NCBI RefSeq assembly: GCF_029525555.1
Contig: NZ_JAPDHZ010000003.1
Span: forward strand, 1,116,001-1,180,000
DNA length: 64,000 nucleotides
Direction of reading: 5' to 3'
Source: Cohnella ginsengisoli
GTDB lineage: Bacteria > Bacillota > Bacilli > Paenibacillales > Paenibacillaceae
The notes under the pieces were generated by a model. That model searched no databases. It was given only the letters and a program-made list of their open reading frames with translations, and was not told the DNA's origin. Positions 10,190 through 20,293 of the stretch are shown in pieces (within the stretch, counting starts at the first letter, position 1; each line of letters starts with the position of its first letter). The position numbers were made by a program, and so were the translations under genes.

Positions 10190-12458
10190 ATGAACGGGGA
10201 AAGACGGCTGAAAATCCGGTTTTTTTATGAGCTTGACGTTAATCTCGATCTGTTCGGTGCTCGTGCTGGCTACCGCCCTTTTCTTCTGGTTCCGCGGCAA
10301 GACGATCGATTATGTCAACAAAGCCAACGATAGCGTGCTGCTGAACACGGAGACGGTGTTCGCCAAATATATGGATTCGGTGCAAAACTATACGCTCGCC
10401 TTTTACCGCCACCCGAACATCAACTCGGTCATGCAGAGCGGCGACAGCAGCTGGAGCGACCAGCTGTTCAGCGCGCTCAGCCAGATCAAGGGGACGCTCA
10501 CCGTCAATCCTTATCTTGAAAACGCTTATATCATGGGCGCGAACGGTCCGGTTATGATGTTCGAGAACAATCCGCTGAGCAAGGCGTCGAAGCAGGAGCT
10601 ATACGAACGCATCCGGAACGGCCTGATCAAGGATTCGCCTTTCTTGTGGACCGCGACGCTCAACAACGGCGACAAGGAAACCGTTATGATGACGTACTAC
10701 AACGACAAAGTGTACGCGAACAGCGAATACACCGGCGCCATCGCGATCTCGACCAATCTGAACAAGCTTCAGGGGAACATCTTCTCGGATGTCGCGGACA
10801 GCGATACGCGCTATGCCGTGCTCAGCCCCGAAGGCGCCGTCTTGATGCAAAGCGGTCCGCCCGGCGACGGCTACGACGATGCGCTGCTGCGGCGAATCGT
10901 CGGCGGGCGCAGCGCGTCCGGCACGATGGTCTGGAAGCCTGACCGCGGCCCCAAGCAGCTGATAACGTATCGCATGGCCGCCAATCAGGGACTCTGGTAC
11001 CTCTCGGAGACGTCTTATCGCAACAGCATCCGCGATATTTCCAACGCGCTCGTGCTCTTGATCGCGCTGTGCGTCGTCCTCGCGGCGGCCGCGGCGGGCG
11101 TGGCGGCGTTTGTGTCGCATCGCATGTACAAGCCGATCGGCGCGCTGTTCGGCAATATCCGCAGCCTGTCGGGCGAGCGTCTCGCCTTCGCGGGCGCGGG
11201 CGGCTTCGAGGAGGCGAACCGGGAGCTCGAGCGGATCGCCGGCCGGTTCGGCGAGCTCAAGCGCGAAAACGAGGACAGCGCGCTGCTGTCCTGGCTCACG
11301 ACGCCGTACCGCTCGGGCGAAGCCGTGCCTTCGGCGCTGCCGCTGCTGAAGGGCGGCGATCCCGGCAGCGCCGCCTTCTGCGTCGCGGTGCTGCGGCTGG
11401 ACGAGCGCATCGGCGAAGCGGAGGCGATGACCGACGCCGAGCGGATGGCGCGGCTTCGCGATCTGCCGCAGGCCGTCGAAGCGCTGTTCGAGGGCGCATG
11501 CGCGTGCCGCGGCTTCTTCCCGCACCCGGGGACGGCCGTGCTGATCGTTAGCGAGGCGCGCGAAGGCAGCTTCGGCGATCAGGGCATCGCCCGCGAGCGT
11601 TGGGAGGAGCTCGAGCAGCTGGTCCGCGCTTGGCCGGGGACGCAAGGCGCGCTTGGCGTCAGCCGGCTGTCCGCCGATCCTTCCCGGTTGAAGGCGCTGT
11701 ACGAAGAGGCGAGAGATTGCCTGCAGTACATGAAGTTCCAGTACCGGACGCCTATCGTCTACGCCGAGGACGCCGCGCAGCTGTCGGACGCGCCGATGCC
11801 GGATCAGACGCTGGAGGCCGTGTTGCAGGTCGTCCGCGAACAGAAGCATGAGCTGATCCCCCGCGCGGTGGAGCGCGTCCTTGCCGAAGCCGGCGGCTAT
11901 CGCGCCGAGCAGGCGACGATCGCGCTGTCGCGGATCGCTTCGGATCTGTCCGCGATCGCGGACACCGGCGCGGCCGGCGGCATGCCGCGGCACGCGGACT
12001 TCCTCGAGCTGTACCAGCGAATCTGGAGCTTCGCCGGCTACGAGGAGCTCAGAGCTTGGCTCGAGCAGTTGAGCTTCAGGGCTTACGAGAAATTAAAGGA
12101 ACGCAACGCCGTGCAAACCCGGGACGTCGCCGGGGAAGCGATCGCCCATATTCGCAGGCACTTCGCCGATCCGATGCTGTCGCTCAACGCGCTGGCGGAC
12201 AAGCTCGCGATCAGCCCGCCGTACCTCAGCCGTCTGATCACCGAATCGACCGGAAGCAGCTTCCCCGACTTCGTCAACCTCGTCCGGCTGGAACATGCGC
12301 GCTCTCTCCTCGTAGACGAGCTCGAGCTGGACATCCGCACTGTCGCGGAGCGTTCAGGCTACGGCAGCAGCACTTATTTCACGACGTTGTTCAAAAAGCG
12401 GTACGGCATGACGCCGACGAAGTGGCGGCTCAACCATATCGTGCAGCATAGCGAATGA
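10190..12458 (+). CDS. Membrane AraC-type regulator with Cache-like sensor domain (frame broken in a T7 run)
   Basis: ATG 10190 lies 9 bases after AAAGGAG (10174-10180). The frame breaks at T7 10220-10226; with one T fewer it reads MNGERRLKIRFFMSLTLISI, giving 755 residues, normal for this Paenibacillus-type family. Order: transmembrane helix at about residues 12-32, extracytoplasmic Cache-like domain to about 280, second helix (NALVLLIALCVVLAAAAAGV), a GGDEF-unlike linker domain, then the AraC double helix-turn-helix (MLSLNALADKLAISPPYLSRLITESTGSSF, LDIRTVAERSGYGSSTYFTTLFKKRYGMTP). It probably senses an external sugar signal and activates the ABC transporter that follows. A terminator separates the two. 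Confidence 0.8.
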
Positions 12459-12514
12459 CTGCAAGCCTCGTGACCGCAAGCCTCGTTTAACGCCAAACCT
12501 CGGATGACCGCAAG

Positions 12515-12552
12515 CCCCGAATCCGCGCCGGATCCGGGGTTTTTGTTTTTTT
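12515..12552 (+). terminator. Rho-independent terminator after AraC regulator
   Basis: A 10-bp stem CCCCGAATCC / GGATCCGGGG (one mismatch), loop GCGCC, is followed by a T-rich run from 12540. Just before it, 12456-12514 holds degenerate copies of a TGACCGCAAGCCTCG element. Confidence 0.8.
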
Positions 12553-12608
12553 GAGCGATTTCATTTATTTGAAGGCGGGTTTCGCTTCGATTTTTTTAAG
12601 CGATTTCA
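12553..12608. repeat. Two copies of an AGCGATTTCA (TGAAATCGCT) motif upstream of the permease
   Basis: AGCGATTTCA occurs at 12554-12563 and AAGCGATTTCA at 12598-12608, about 45 bp apart. The same 10-mer recurs at 14625-14634 and, on the other strand, as TGAAATCGCT at 14717-14726, always next to genes of this transporter. The motif resembles half of a LacI/CcpA-type operator. Its function is inferred only from recurrence and position. Confidence 0.4.
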
Positions 12609-12655
12609 TTTCTTTGAGATGGCGCTTTGCCTTCAGGGTGAATAAGCTTGGGTCA

Positions 12656-12669
12656 GTAAAGCGCTTTCG
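12656..12669. promoter_or_regulatory. cre-like palindrome upstream of lplB-type permease
   Basis: GTAAAGCGCTTTCG contains the perfect core AAAGCGCTTT and matches the ideal cre TGAAAGCGCTTTCA at 11 of 14 positions. It lies about 70 bp before the permease start. The outer positions are mismatched, so this is tentative. Confidence 0.35.
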
Positions 12670-12737
12670 GTCCACGCATCGATGCGAAGCTGCTTTGGCG
12701 CCCCATCCACCAACCGCATGACAAGGAGTGAATCTCG

Positions 12738-13739
12738 ATGACGGAAAAGGCTTATCCGAAGCCCAAGACGCAAGGGCGAAGCAAATGGCTGCGGTCGCTG
12801 CGCAACGACAGCTCGCTATTCCTGCTGGCGCTGCCCGGCGTGATCGCGCTGATCCTGTTTGCTTATTTGCCGATGAGCGGGCTCATCCTCGTGTTCAAAA
12901 ATTACAATTTTAACGGCGGCATCTTCGGAAGTCCCTGGGCGGGCTTCGACAACTTCGACTTCTTCTTCTCGAGCATGGACAGCGCCATCCGCGCGACGCG
13001 CAATACGGTCATGCTGAACGTGCTATACATGCTGACGGGCACCTTCTTCTCGGTGGCGCTCGCCATCGCGCTGAACGAGCTGCGAAGCAAGGGTTATATC
13101 AAAATTACGCAGAGCGTGATGTTCTTCCCGTACTTCATCTCGTGGATCGTCATCGGCGCCATCCTGTTCTCCCTGCTCGACTTCGAGAAGGGCATCGTCA
13201 ACCGCATGCTTGAAGGCATCGGCATGCAGCCGATCGACTGGTACGCGCATCCATGGCTGTTCGTCGTCGTCCTCGTGCTGGCGAACATCTGGAAAAGCGC
13301 GGGCCACGGCGCGATCATCTACTACGCGGTGCTTCAGGGCGTCGATACGTCTTACTACGAGGCGGCCCGGATCGACGGCGCGTCCCGATGGCAGCTCATC
13401 ACGAAGATCACGCTTCCGATGCTGATTCCTTCTATAATATTGCTCACGCTGCTGAGCATCGGCGGCATGCTGAAGGGCGACCTCAGCATGATCATGGGGG
13501 TCACCTTCCTCAATCCGTTGCTGCTGCCGACGACCGACATCATCGACGTCTTCGTGTACCGTACCGCGATCCGCTCCGGCGAATTCGGCTTCGCTTCGGC
13601 GATCACGCTTTATCAGTCCGTCTTCGGGCTTCTGCTCGTGCTGATCGCCAACAAGCTGGCCGGCTGGTACGACAGAGACAGCAAACTATTCTCAGGAGGG
13701 AACGCGTCATGGCCATTCGGGAAAATCGAACGCTGCTGA
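12738..13739 (+). CDS. Carbohydrate ABC transporter permease, LplB type
   Basis: ATG 12738 follows AAGGAGTG. The 333-residue protein has a short charged N-terminus, six predicted membrane helices starting at SLFLLALPGVIALILFAYLP, and the EAA loop YYEAARIDGASRWQLITKITLPML that contacts the ATPase. It belongs to the LplB/PspB-like permeases that import oligosaccharides together with a YtcP-type partner and a lipoprotein. No ATPase is encoded here, as is usual for this family, which shares an MsmX-type ATPase; that is family knowledge, not seen in the window. It overlaps the next permease start by about 30 bases. Confidence 0.9.
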   Translation: MTEKAYPKPKTQGRSKWLRSLRNDSSLFLLALPGVIALILFAYLPMSGLILVFKNYNFNGGIFGSPWAGFDNFDFFFSSMDSAIRATRNTVMLNVLYMLTGTFFSVALAIALNELRSKGYIKITQSVMFFPYFISWIVIGAILFSLLDFEKGIVNRMLEGIGMQPIDWYAHPWLFVVVLVLANIWKSAGHGAIIYYAVLQGVDTSYYEAARIDGASRWQLITKITLPMLIPSIILLTLLSIGGMLKGDLSMIMGVTFLNPLLLPTTDIIDVFVYRTAIRSGEFGFASAITLYQSVFGLLLVLIANKLAGWYDRDSKLFSGGNASWPFGKIERC

Positions 13740-14596
13740 TTTTTTTCTACGTCTTCATCGGCGTGTTCGCCGCTATCTGCTTAATCCCGTTCATCCTCGC
13801 GGTATCGGGCTCGCTCTCGTCTGAGGCCAAGATCGCGGCGAACGGCTACTCCTTTTTTGCCGCAGGGCTTAACGCTTGATACTTATAAATTCATGTTCGG
13901 CTCCAAATCGGACGAGATCATCCGCGGCTACCTGAACTCGGCGAGCATCACGGTGCTGGGCACCGTATCCGCCGTGCTCGTCACGTCAGCCTACGCCTAC
14001 GTCATCACCGCCAAAGGCTTCCGCTTCCGGGGCGCCTTCGCCTTCTTCGCCTACTTCACGATGCTGTTCAGCGGGGGGGACGCTCCCCCTGGTACATTTT
14101 GACGACCAAGTACTATCATCTGAACGATACGCTGGCGGGGCTGTTCGTCCCGTATCTGCTCAACGTGTTCCTGATGTACCTGCAGGCCAACTATTTTAAA
14201 AGCATCCCGCACGAGGTCGTCGAGTCGGCGCAGATCGACGGGGCGGGGCATTACCTGATCTTCTTCCGCATCATGCTGCCGCTCGGCCGCGTCGGACTCG
14301 TCACCATCTCGCTCTTCTACGCGCTGCAGTTTTGGAACGACTTTTTCCTCCCGCTTATGCTCGTGACGGACGAAAAGCTGTTTACGATCCAGTACATGAT
14401 GTACTATATGATGGCTAACATTCAATTTCTGGCTTCGGGGAATGCTTCAAGGATCAGCGGCGCCCTCATCGCGCCTCCGCTCGAGACGGCCAAGCTCGCC
14501 ATGACCTGCCTCACCGTGCTGCCGATCGCGATTCTGTATCCGTTCCTGCAGCGCTACTTCGTCCGAGGCATCGTCGTCGGATCGGTTAAAGGCTGA
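13709..14596 (+). CDS. Carbohydrate ABC transporter permease, YtcP/LplC type (frame broken)
   Basis: ATG 13709 lies behind CAGGAGGG. The frame breaks at T6 13853-13858 and again between G7 14073-14079 and C5 14085-14089. Removing one base from each of the three runs gives a 294-residue protein with the expected FSGGTLPWYILTTKYYHL segment, which is the standard family length. Six helices and the EAA loop EVVESAQIDGAGHYLIFFRIMLPLG are visible, and the C-terminus FVRGIVVGSVKG is typical. It pairs with the upstream LplB-type permease. The breaks all fall in homopolymers and are probably read errors. Confidence 0.85.
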
Positions 14597-14765
14597 CGAC
14601 GGAGCGCTCCGTTCAGAAAACTAAAGCGATTTCATGTTTTTTAAGGCCTTCAAACCGTTGATTTTTAACGATTTTCACTTTCTTGAGATAGCGGCGGCGG
14701 GAATGTAAACGTATTCTGAAATCGCTTCCCGAAACGCCAAAAACAAATCCAGGAGGTCATGTTCC
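14597..14765. promoter_or_regulatory. Regulatory gap before the solute-binding protein, with two abutting cre-like boxes
   Basis: TGTAAACGTATTCT (14704-14717) and TGAAATCGCTTCCC (14717-14730) each match TGNAANCGNWWNCA with a single mismatch at the last base and share one nucleotide. AAAGCGATTTCA recurs at 14623-14634. A further block at 14668-14692 resembles 12600-12623 (CGATTT, CTTGAGAT and GCG in the same order). Together these suggest separate, catabolite-sensitive transcription of the binding-protein gene. Confidence 0.5.
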
Positions 14766-16340
14766 ATGGTACGTCGCAATGCTTCGAGGGCCCTGCTTGC
14801 CCTCGTCTTCACCCTCACGCTCGTCTTGTCCGCCTGCAGCTCCAAATCGAACGAAGGCGGCGCCGCCGAGTCCGGCTCGCCGGCGGCATCGTCCGGCGCG
14901 GCATCGTCCGGCGCAGCGTCTTCCGACGCGAACGATGCGTCCAAACCCGACTTTTCCGAACCCGTCAAGCTGAAGCTCTTGTTCTACACGGGGCAGTCCA
15001 AGCGCATGGCCGAGCTCGCCGGCAATGAACTGAAGGATCTCGTGAAGAAAGAAATCAACGCCGAGATCGAATACGTCTACCTGCCCTGGTCCGAATACGG
15101 CGGCGGCAAGACGGACCTCATGCTCTCCTCGGGCGAAGAGTTCGCCGCGTACACCGACATCAACTATATGTCCAAATCCGTATCCAAGGGCTTGTATGCG
15201 GACTTGACGCCGTACGTCGATACGTATGCGCCGGATCTGAAGAGCAACGTCGCGGCCGCTTCGTTCGACGCCTTCAAGCAGAACGGCAAGCAGTATGCGA
15301 TTCCGGTCGGCAACCGCGCCAGCTCGGCCGCCTTCTACAGCGTCATGGTCCGCCAGGATCTGCTCGAGGAAGTCGGCATGAAGACGATCGGCTCGCTCGC
15401 GGATCTGGAGCAGTACTACGACAAGGTGCACGCCAAGTATCCGGACATGATCGGCTTCGCCTCGACGGACGCCACGTACATGCTGATGTACGAGTACACC
15501 GACCAGAACCTGAACTGGATCAACAACTTCATCGCGGTGAACGAAGCCGCCAAGGACGACAAGCTGATCAGCTGGTACGAAACGCCCGAGTTCAAGAAAT
15601 ACGCCGGCCTGATGAACGGCTGGTACAAAAAAGGCATCATTCCGAAGTATGCCGTCACGAACCAGCCGCAGCTCATGTCCGACTGGAACGCGGGCAAGGC
15701 GATGTTCTTCCCGGGCACGGCGACCCGTCCGATCGAAGGCATCGCAGGCATCACCAAGGCAGTGCCGACGGCCAAGCTACAGAACTACTTCCTGAGCAAA
15801 AACGACCGGCCGAAGATCAGCCGCGGCACGTATAATACCGCTTACTTCGTATCGGCCAACGCCAAGCACCCGGAGCGTTACGTCGCCTTCTTCAACCTGC
15901 TGCAGAAAAACCAGGAACTCTACGACCTGTTCACCTACGGCATCAAGGACAAGGACTACACGATCGACGAAAACGGACGCGTCACGAAGCTGACGTCCGA
16001 CCTCTTCCTGGACGACTGGATGATGATGAACGACAAGTTCATGCGCTTCGAGAAGAGCGTGCCGGACGACTTCATCGAGCAGTACAAGCATTGGGACGAC
16101 GACGCGATCCTGTCCAAGACGGCGGGCTTCAACTTCGACAATACGGCGGTCAAAAACGAAGAGTCCAAGCTGAACGGCGTGTACACCGAGTTCATCGCGC
16201 CAATCTCCAGCGGCTTCGTCGACTACGACACCTACTTCCCCAAGGCGCTCGACAAGCTCAAGGCCGCTGGGCTCGACAAATACATCGCGGAGTACCAGAA
16301 GCAGTTCTCGGCTTGGTACGCGAATAAGCCGAAGTCTTAA
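14766..16340 (+). CDS. Extracellular solute-binding lipoprotein (LplA-like)
   Basis: ATG 14766 is 9 bases after AGGAGG. The 524-residue protein begins with a lipoprotein signal peptide (ALLALVFTLTLVLSACSS; lipidation Cys24), then a Ser/Ala-rich linker, then a type-1 solute-binding fold (VKLKLLFYTGQSKRMAEL, MLSSGEEFAAYTDINYM, NRASSAAFYSVMVRQDLL). It binds an oligosaccharide outside the membrane and delivers it to the two preceding permeases. The ligand is unknown; neighbouring GH95 and pectin/xylan enzymes suggest a plant cell-wall fragment. The frame is intact. Confidence 0.9.
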   Translation: MVRRNASRALLALVFTLTLVLSACSSKSNEGGAAESGSPAASSGAASSGAASSDANDASKPDFSEPVKLKLLFYTGQSKRMAELAGNELKDLVKKEINAEIEYVYLPWSEYGGGKTDLMLSSGEEFAAYTDINYMSKSVSKGLYADLTPYVDTYAPDLKSNVAAASFDAFKQNGKQYAIPVGNRASSAAFYSVMVRQDLLEEVGMKTIGSLADLEQYYDKVHAKYPDMIGFASTDATYMLMYEYTDQNLNWINNFIAVNEAAKDDKLISWYETPEFKKYAGLMNGWYKKGIIPKYAVTNQPQLMSDWNAGKAMFFPGTATRPIEGIAGITKAVPTAKLQNYFLSKNDRPKISRGTYNTAYFVSANAKHPERYVAFFNLLQKNQELYDLFTYGIKDKDYTIDENGRVTKLTSDLFLDDWMMMNDKFMRFEKSVPDDFIEQYKHWDDDAILSKTAGFNFDNTAVKNEESKLNGVYTEFIAPISSGFVDYDTYFPKALDKLKAAGLDKYIAEYQKQFSAWYANKPKS

Positions 16341-16383
16341 TCAGTTTCGTTCAGCTCGAGCTGCGCCCATCGGAAGGCGGCTC

Positions 16384-16634
16384 GGACTGAAGTCGTCTCA
16401 ACCAGCACTTTCTGCACCATCCGCGACGTGGCTCGAGCTGGAGTAGTCTCATCCAGCACTTCTTGCACCATCCGTGCCGTGGCTCGGGCTAAAGTAGTCC
16501 CAACCAGCACTTTCTGCACCATCCGCGACGTGGCTCGAGCTGAAGTAGTCTCATCCAGCACTTCTTGCACCATCCGCGACGTGGCACGAACTGAAGTAGT
16601 CCCAACCAGCACTTTCTGCACCATCCGCGACACG
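16384..16634. repeat. Tandem array 1: five units, exact 51-bp period
   Basis: The block CCAGCACTTYCTGCACC starts at 16402, 16453, 16504, 16555 and 16606, exactly 51 bp apart. Units alternate: copies 1, 3 and 5 read CAACCAGCACTTTCTGC, copies 2 and 4 read CATCCAGCACTTCTTGC, so the higher-order period is 102 bp. Because 51 is 17 codons, open frames run through the array on both strands, but no ribosome site supports them. It fills most of the gap between the convergent binding-protein and GH95 genes. Confidence 0.9.
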
Positions 16635-16689
16635 CCTCAGCTCGCCGCGCCAGGCCAAGGGCTCAAGTCGTATCGACACTTCATGTACG

Positions 16690-16738
16690 CAAAAACGCTC
16701 GTTCCGGGATTTCCATCCCCGGTACGAGCGTTTTTCGT
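16690..16738. terminator. Bidirectional terminator between array 1 and GH95
   Basis: AAAAACGCTCGT(T)CCGGG and CCCCGGTACGAGCGTTTTT form a long stem around ATTTCCAT. The A-run on the left and T-run on the right let it stop transcription in both directions, serving the convergent genes. Confidence 0.85.
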
Positions 16739-16748
16739 CGTTCGCCGG

Positions 16749-19060
16749 CTACAGCGGCCGGATGACCACAGTCTCGCCTGCGCGCATCGGCAGCGCGAGC
16801 AAGCCGTCGGCGTGCTGCGCCGCCGCGTCAATCGGATTGCCGTCCGGTCGCAGCGCCCGGATCGGCACACCTGCACCCGTGCGCAGCCGGAGCGTCTCGC
16901 CGCCGGTCGACGTCACGCGCGCTTCCGTCAGGCGGCCGTCGCGCCAGGCCAGATCGACATCGAAGCCGCCGCGCGCGCGGAGGCCCGTGATGCCGCCGTC
17001 CGCCCATGCCGACGGCAGCGCCGGAAGCAGCGCGACATGGTCGAGATGGCTCTGGAGCAGCATCTCGGCGATGCCGGCGATCGCGCCGAAGTTCCCGTCG
17101 ATCTGGAAGGGCGGATGGTTGTCGAACAGGTTCGGCAGGGTCGACATGCGCAGCAGCGCCATCGTGTGATCGTACGCTTGCTCCCCGTCCAGGAGCCTCG
17201 CCCAGAAGTTGATGATCCAGGCGCGGCTCCATCCCGTATGGCCGCCGCCGTTTTCCAATCGGTGCAGCAGTGTCTCGCGAGCCGCATTCGCGAGCGTCGG
17301 CGTCGCAGCCGGACTGATCGTCGTGCCTGGATGCAGGCCGAACAAGTGAGAGATATGACGGTGCCCCGGCTCCTGCTCCTCATAATCCTCCAGCCACTCC
17401 TGAAGCCGGCCGCCACTTCCGATCTTCATTTCAGGCAGACGCGCCTTCGTCTCCTTCCATATGCGGCGGTCCGCCTCGTCCGTGCCCAGGATGAGGCTGG
17501 ACTGAATGCATGCATCCAGCAGCTCCGTAATAATCTGCGTATCCATCGCCGGCCCGTAGCACAGCGTGCCGGTCTCGCCGTTCGGCAGCCGATAGACATT
17601 CTCCGGGGAGACGGACGGATTCGTCACGAGATACCCTTCAGGGCTCTCCACGAGGAAGTCGACGAAAAACAACGCCGCCTCCTTCATCGTATCGTAGGCG
17701 CGCCTTAAGAATGCTTCGTCCGGATGAAACCGGTAATGCTCCCGAAGATGCAGACTCAACCAGGCCGCGCCCATCACCCACTGCGTCGCCGGACCGTAAA
17801 TGTCCTGAGGCGCGGTATCCGCCCATATATCCGTATTGTGGTGAGCGACGAAGCCGCGGCAGCCGTACATCTCGCGAGCCGTCACCCTGCCGCTCTCCCG
17901 CATGCGCTCGACCAGCTCGAACAGCGGCTCGTGGCACTCCGCGAGGTTGCAGGACTCCGCCGGCCAGTAGTTCATTTGCGTGTTAATGTTAATCGTATAT
18001 TTGCTGTCCCACGGCGGCGTCATCGAATCGTTCCAGATGCCCTGCAAGTTGGCAGGGAGCGAGCCCGGCCTGCTGCCGGAGAGGAGCAGATACCGGCCGA
18101 AGTGGAAATACAACGTGACCAGCCCGGCATCCTCCGCGCCCTGTGCGACCTGGGCCAGCCGCTGCGCCACGGATCGGTCGTTCGCTGCCTCCTCTAGCGA
18201 GCCAAGCGTCAGCTTCATTCGATCGAACAGCGGCGCGTAATCCTCGATATGCCTCGCTTTTAACCGCTCATACGTCTCTGCCGCCGCGCCGCTCAACACG
18301 TCCAGGCATCGCAGCTCAGGCTCCGGATACCGGAACGTGCTTGCCGCGGTCAGAATCAGCGTCACCGCATCGGCGGCTTCAACGAACAGATGCTCGCCGA
18401 TGATGCTGACCTTCCCGCCATCGGCGACAGCTTTGACCGCGGCCGTATAGGTCAAGCCGTCCCGCCCGCCGCAATCGTTGCTCATCGTGACCGTATCCGT
18501 GCCCGCTCGGCCCGACCGGTCCATGTAACGCCCTTTATTTCGCTCGAAGCGCGCATTAAAGGAGATCGCCCCGGGCGGTCCGCCGTAAAGCGAATGAAAA
18601 TCGCCTGATCCGGGTAGCTGCTGAACGTTTCCCTGCGGTACTTCGCCCAGCCGTATTGGTAGTCGACCGAAGCGACCGCCGACGCCAGATCGAGCTCCCG
18701 GCGGTAATGCGACGGCTCGCCCTCGGGATGATCGAACCGGATAACCAGGTTGCCCGCCGTCAGATAATGCCGCTCGCTTCGCGGCGTGGCCGACAGCGCG
18801 GCTTCGGCCAGTCGATGCGCTTCCTTGAGCCTGCCTTCGAACACCAACTTCCGCACTTCGGGCAGGTAGGTCAAGGCGTCCGGATTGTTGCGGTTCCGCG
18901 GTCCGCCGTACCAGACGGAGTCTTCGTTGAACTGGATCAATTCCTCTTCGACCGTGCCGAACACCATGGCGCCCAGTCGACCGTTCCCCACCGGCAGCGC
19001 CGAATTCCAGTCCTTCGCCGGCTCATCGTAGGACATTCGCGTTTCAGATGACAGATTCAT
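16749..19060 (-). CDS. GH95 alpha-L-fucosidase / alpha-L-galactosidase (frame broken at a C4 run)
   Basis: The frames join near 18569-18572, where one base appears to be missing ([16 protein letters not shown] restored), giving 770 residues, normal for GH95. N-terminal [17 protein letters not shown] and [10 protein letters not shown] are the family's first-domain signatures. [16 protein letters not shown] carries the two Asn of the catalytic pair and [19 protein letters not shown] the catalytic Asp. GH95 enzymes are inverting and remove terminal alpha-1,2-L-fucose or L-galactose, for example from xyloglucan. No signal peptide is present, so it is likely cytoplasmic. This is the only frameshift in the window that looks like a lost rather than an extra base. 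Confidence 0.85.
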
Positions 19061-19194
19061 TCGCCGCTCTCCTTTACTTTACGGGTCTTTCCGAGCATTC
19101 CCCCTCAAGTATAGGACAACAGATCGCCAATATCTTGGGAAGAAGGCGTTCCCTTTTCGCTAATTTATACATTTTTGTCCTCTCCAAGCAAAGA

Positions 19195-19219
19195 AGCCGA
19201 CCGCTAGGGTCGGCTGCCG
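19195..19219 (-). terminator. Hairpin after cupin gene
   Basis: AGCCGACC and GGTCGGCT pair around GCTAG, 16 bp beyond the cupin stop on the minus strand. The T-tract is weak (TCTTTG). Confidence 0.6.
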
Positions 19220-19231
19220 TTCCTTTCAAGC

Positions 19232-19828
19232 TTATCGCGCTCGTTCGGCGGCCTCGGCATCCGCCTTCGTCGGATGAACCGTGCCGAACGGGTGCTGCGG
19301 CGGCGCATAGATGACGTATACCTTAAGCGGCTTGCTGCCGGTATTGGTCACGTTGTGCCAAGTACCGGCTGGGACCATGACCGCATCGCCTTCTGCTGCC
19401 GGAGCCTGGAAATCGAGCCGATCCTTCGTTTTCCCCATCTGTACGAGTCCCTGTCCCTCTTCGATCCGAATGAACTGATCCGTATGCGGGTGCACCTCGA
19501 GACCGATGTCGCTGCCGACGGGGATGCTCATCACGGTCACCTGGAAGTGATCCCCGGTCCATATGGCGGTACGGAACGTATCGTTCTGCTCCGTCGCCTT
19601 TTCAATGTTGATGACGAGCGGCTGCTTGCCATAATCCTGGATGGCAAGCCCGGCTGGGGGTGGAGAGCTGAACCGCTCATAGCCGTAAGGGTTGGGATAT
19701 AAAGGCGAATACCCCGTGTTGTAGTAAGGATAGGCGAAGTTGCGATAAGGTTGCTGGTACAGCTGCCATACATATTGGGCATAAGTAGGGTTCGAAACGG
19801 ATTGAGGCAAAGCTTGCATTGCATTCAT
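19232..19828 (-). CDS. Cupin-domain protein with Tyr/Pro-rich N-terminus
   Basis: The 198-residue protein has a Tyr/Pro/Asn-rich first 65 residues (YVWQLYQQPYRNFAYPYYN), then a single cupin (IGLEVHPHTDQFIRIEEGQG with HxH and Glu, and a second motif VPAGTWHNVTN). The metal-binding His/Glu/His set looks complete. The N-terminal composition resembles spore-surface proteins, so a coat-associated role is possible but is inference. It is monocistronic with its own hairpin terminator. The biochemical function is unknown. Confidence 0.75.
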   Translation of the reverse strand: MNAMQALPQSVSNPTYAQYVWQLYQQPYRNFAYPYYNTGYSPLYPNPYGYERFSSPPPAGLAIQDYGKQPLVINIEKATEQNDTFRTAIWTGDHFQVTVMSIPVGSDIGLEVHPHTDQFIRIEEGQGLVQMGKTKDRLDFQAPAAEGDAVMVPAGTWHNVTNTGSKPLKVYVIYAPPQHPFGTVHPTKADAEAAERAR

Positions 19829-19945
19829 CCCTTCATGATTGGATACCTCATCCTATGCCTAGAGTGGGTAAACGTACCTTGACCATCGCAAGCCTGCTAT
19901 GATAAGCGTATAAAAGCGCTTTTTCATTCTGTGGAGGTGAACTCC

Positions 19946-20234
19946 GTGTCCAAAGGAACCCGTAAAATCGCGCTTGCCGCGATCATCCTACTCATCGTCT
20001 ATTTTCTCTTTTTCCCGTCCATAACGCCTCAATTAGCCGTGAGAAAACAGCTGCTGATCTCCTTCCACCCGATCAAAGCCATAGCTGCCGAAGTCCGGCA
20101 AGGAAACATCAAAAACGATCCTAAGTACGGAACCCTCTACGAAGTGATGGATTCGGATATCGGCGAGTCATTGATTTATGTAAAAAAAAACAGGGTTAGG
20201 TTGGCGAGTAACCTCCGTCGGAACGGGGCCGTAA
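19946..20234 (+). CDS. Small membrane-anchored protein, about 95 aa (frame broken in an A9 run)
   Basis: GTG 19946 follows GGAGGTGA. The product has one N-terminal helix (IALAAIILLIVYFLFFP) and a short soluble part. At A9 20182-20190 removing one A switches to a frame ending SLIYVKKTGLGWRVTSVGTGP at TAA 20232-20234. That GWRVTSVGTGP-like ending is natural for small Bacillales hypothetical proteins, whereas the uncorrected frame runs on antisense to the next gene. The function is unknown. Confidence 0.6.
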
Positions 20235-20250
20235 AAGATTCGCCGCACGC

Positions 20251-20289
20251 AAAAAATCCCCCAAAACGGGATGACCGTTCAGGGGGATT
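20251..20289. terminator. Bidirectional terminator
   Basis: AATCCCCC pairs with GGGGGATT, with an inner stem AACGG/CCGTT. An A6 run lies on its left, so it terminates the minus-strand gene ending at 20294 and probably also the small plus-strand gene. Confidence 0.75.
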
Positions 20290-20293
20290 CGCC

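Noticed and set aside
16337..16633. Protein-coding frame of 17-residue repeats (SRMVQKVLV type)
   Set aside because: It is a by-product of the 51-bp period; both strands are open, there is no ribosome site and the frame crosses the array edges.
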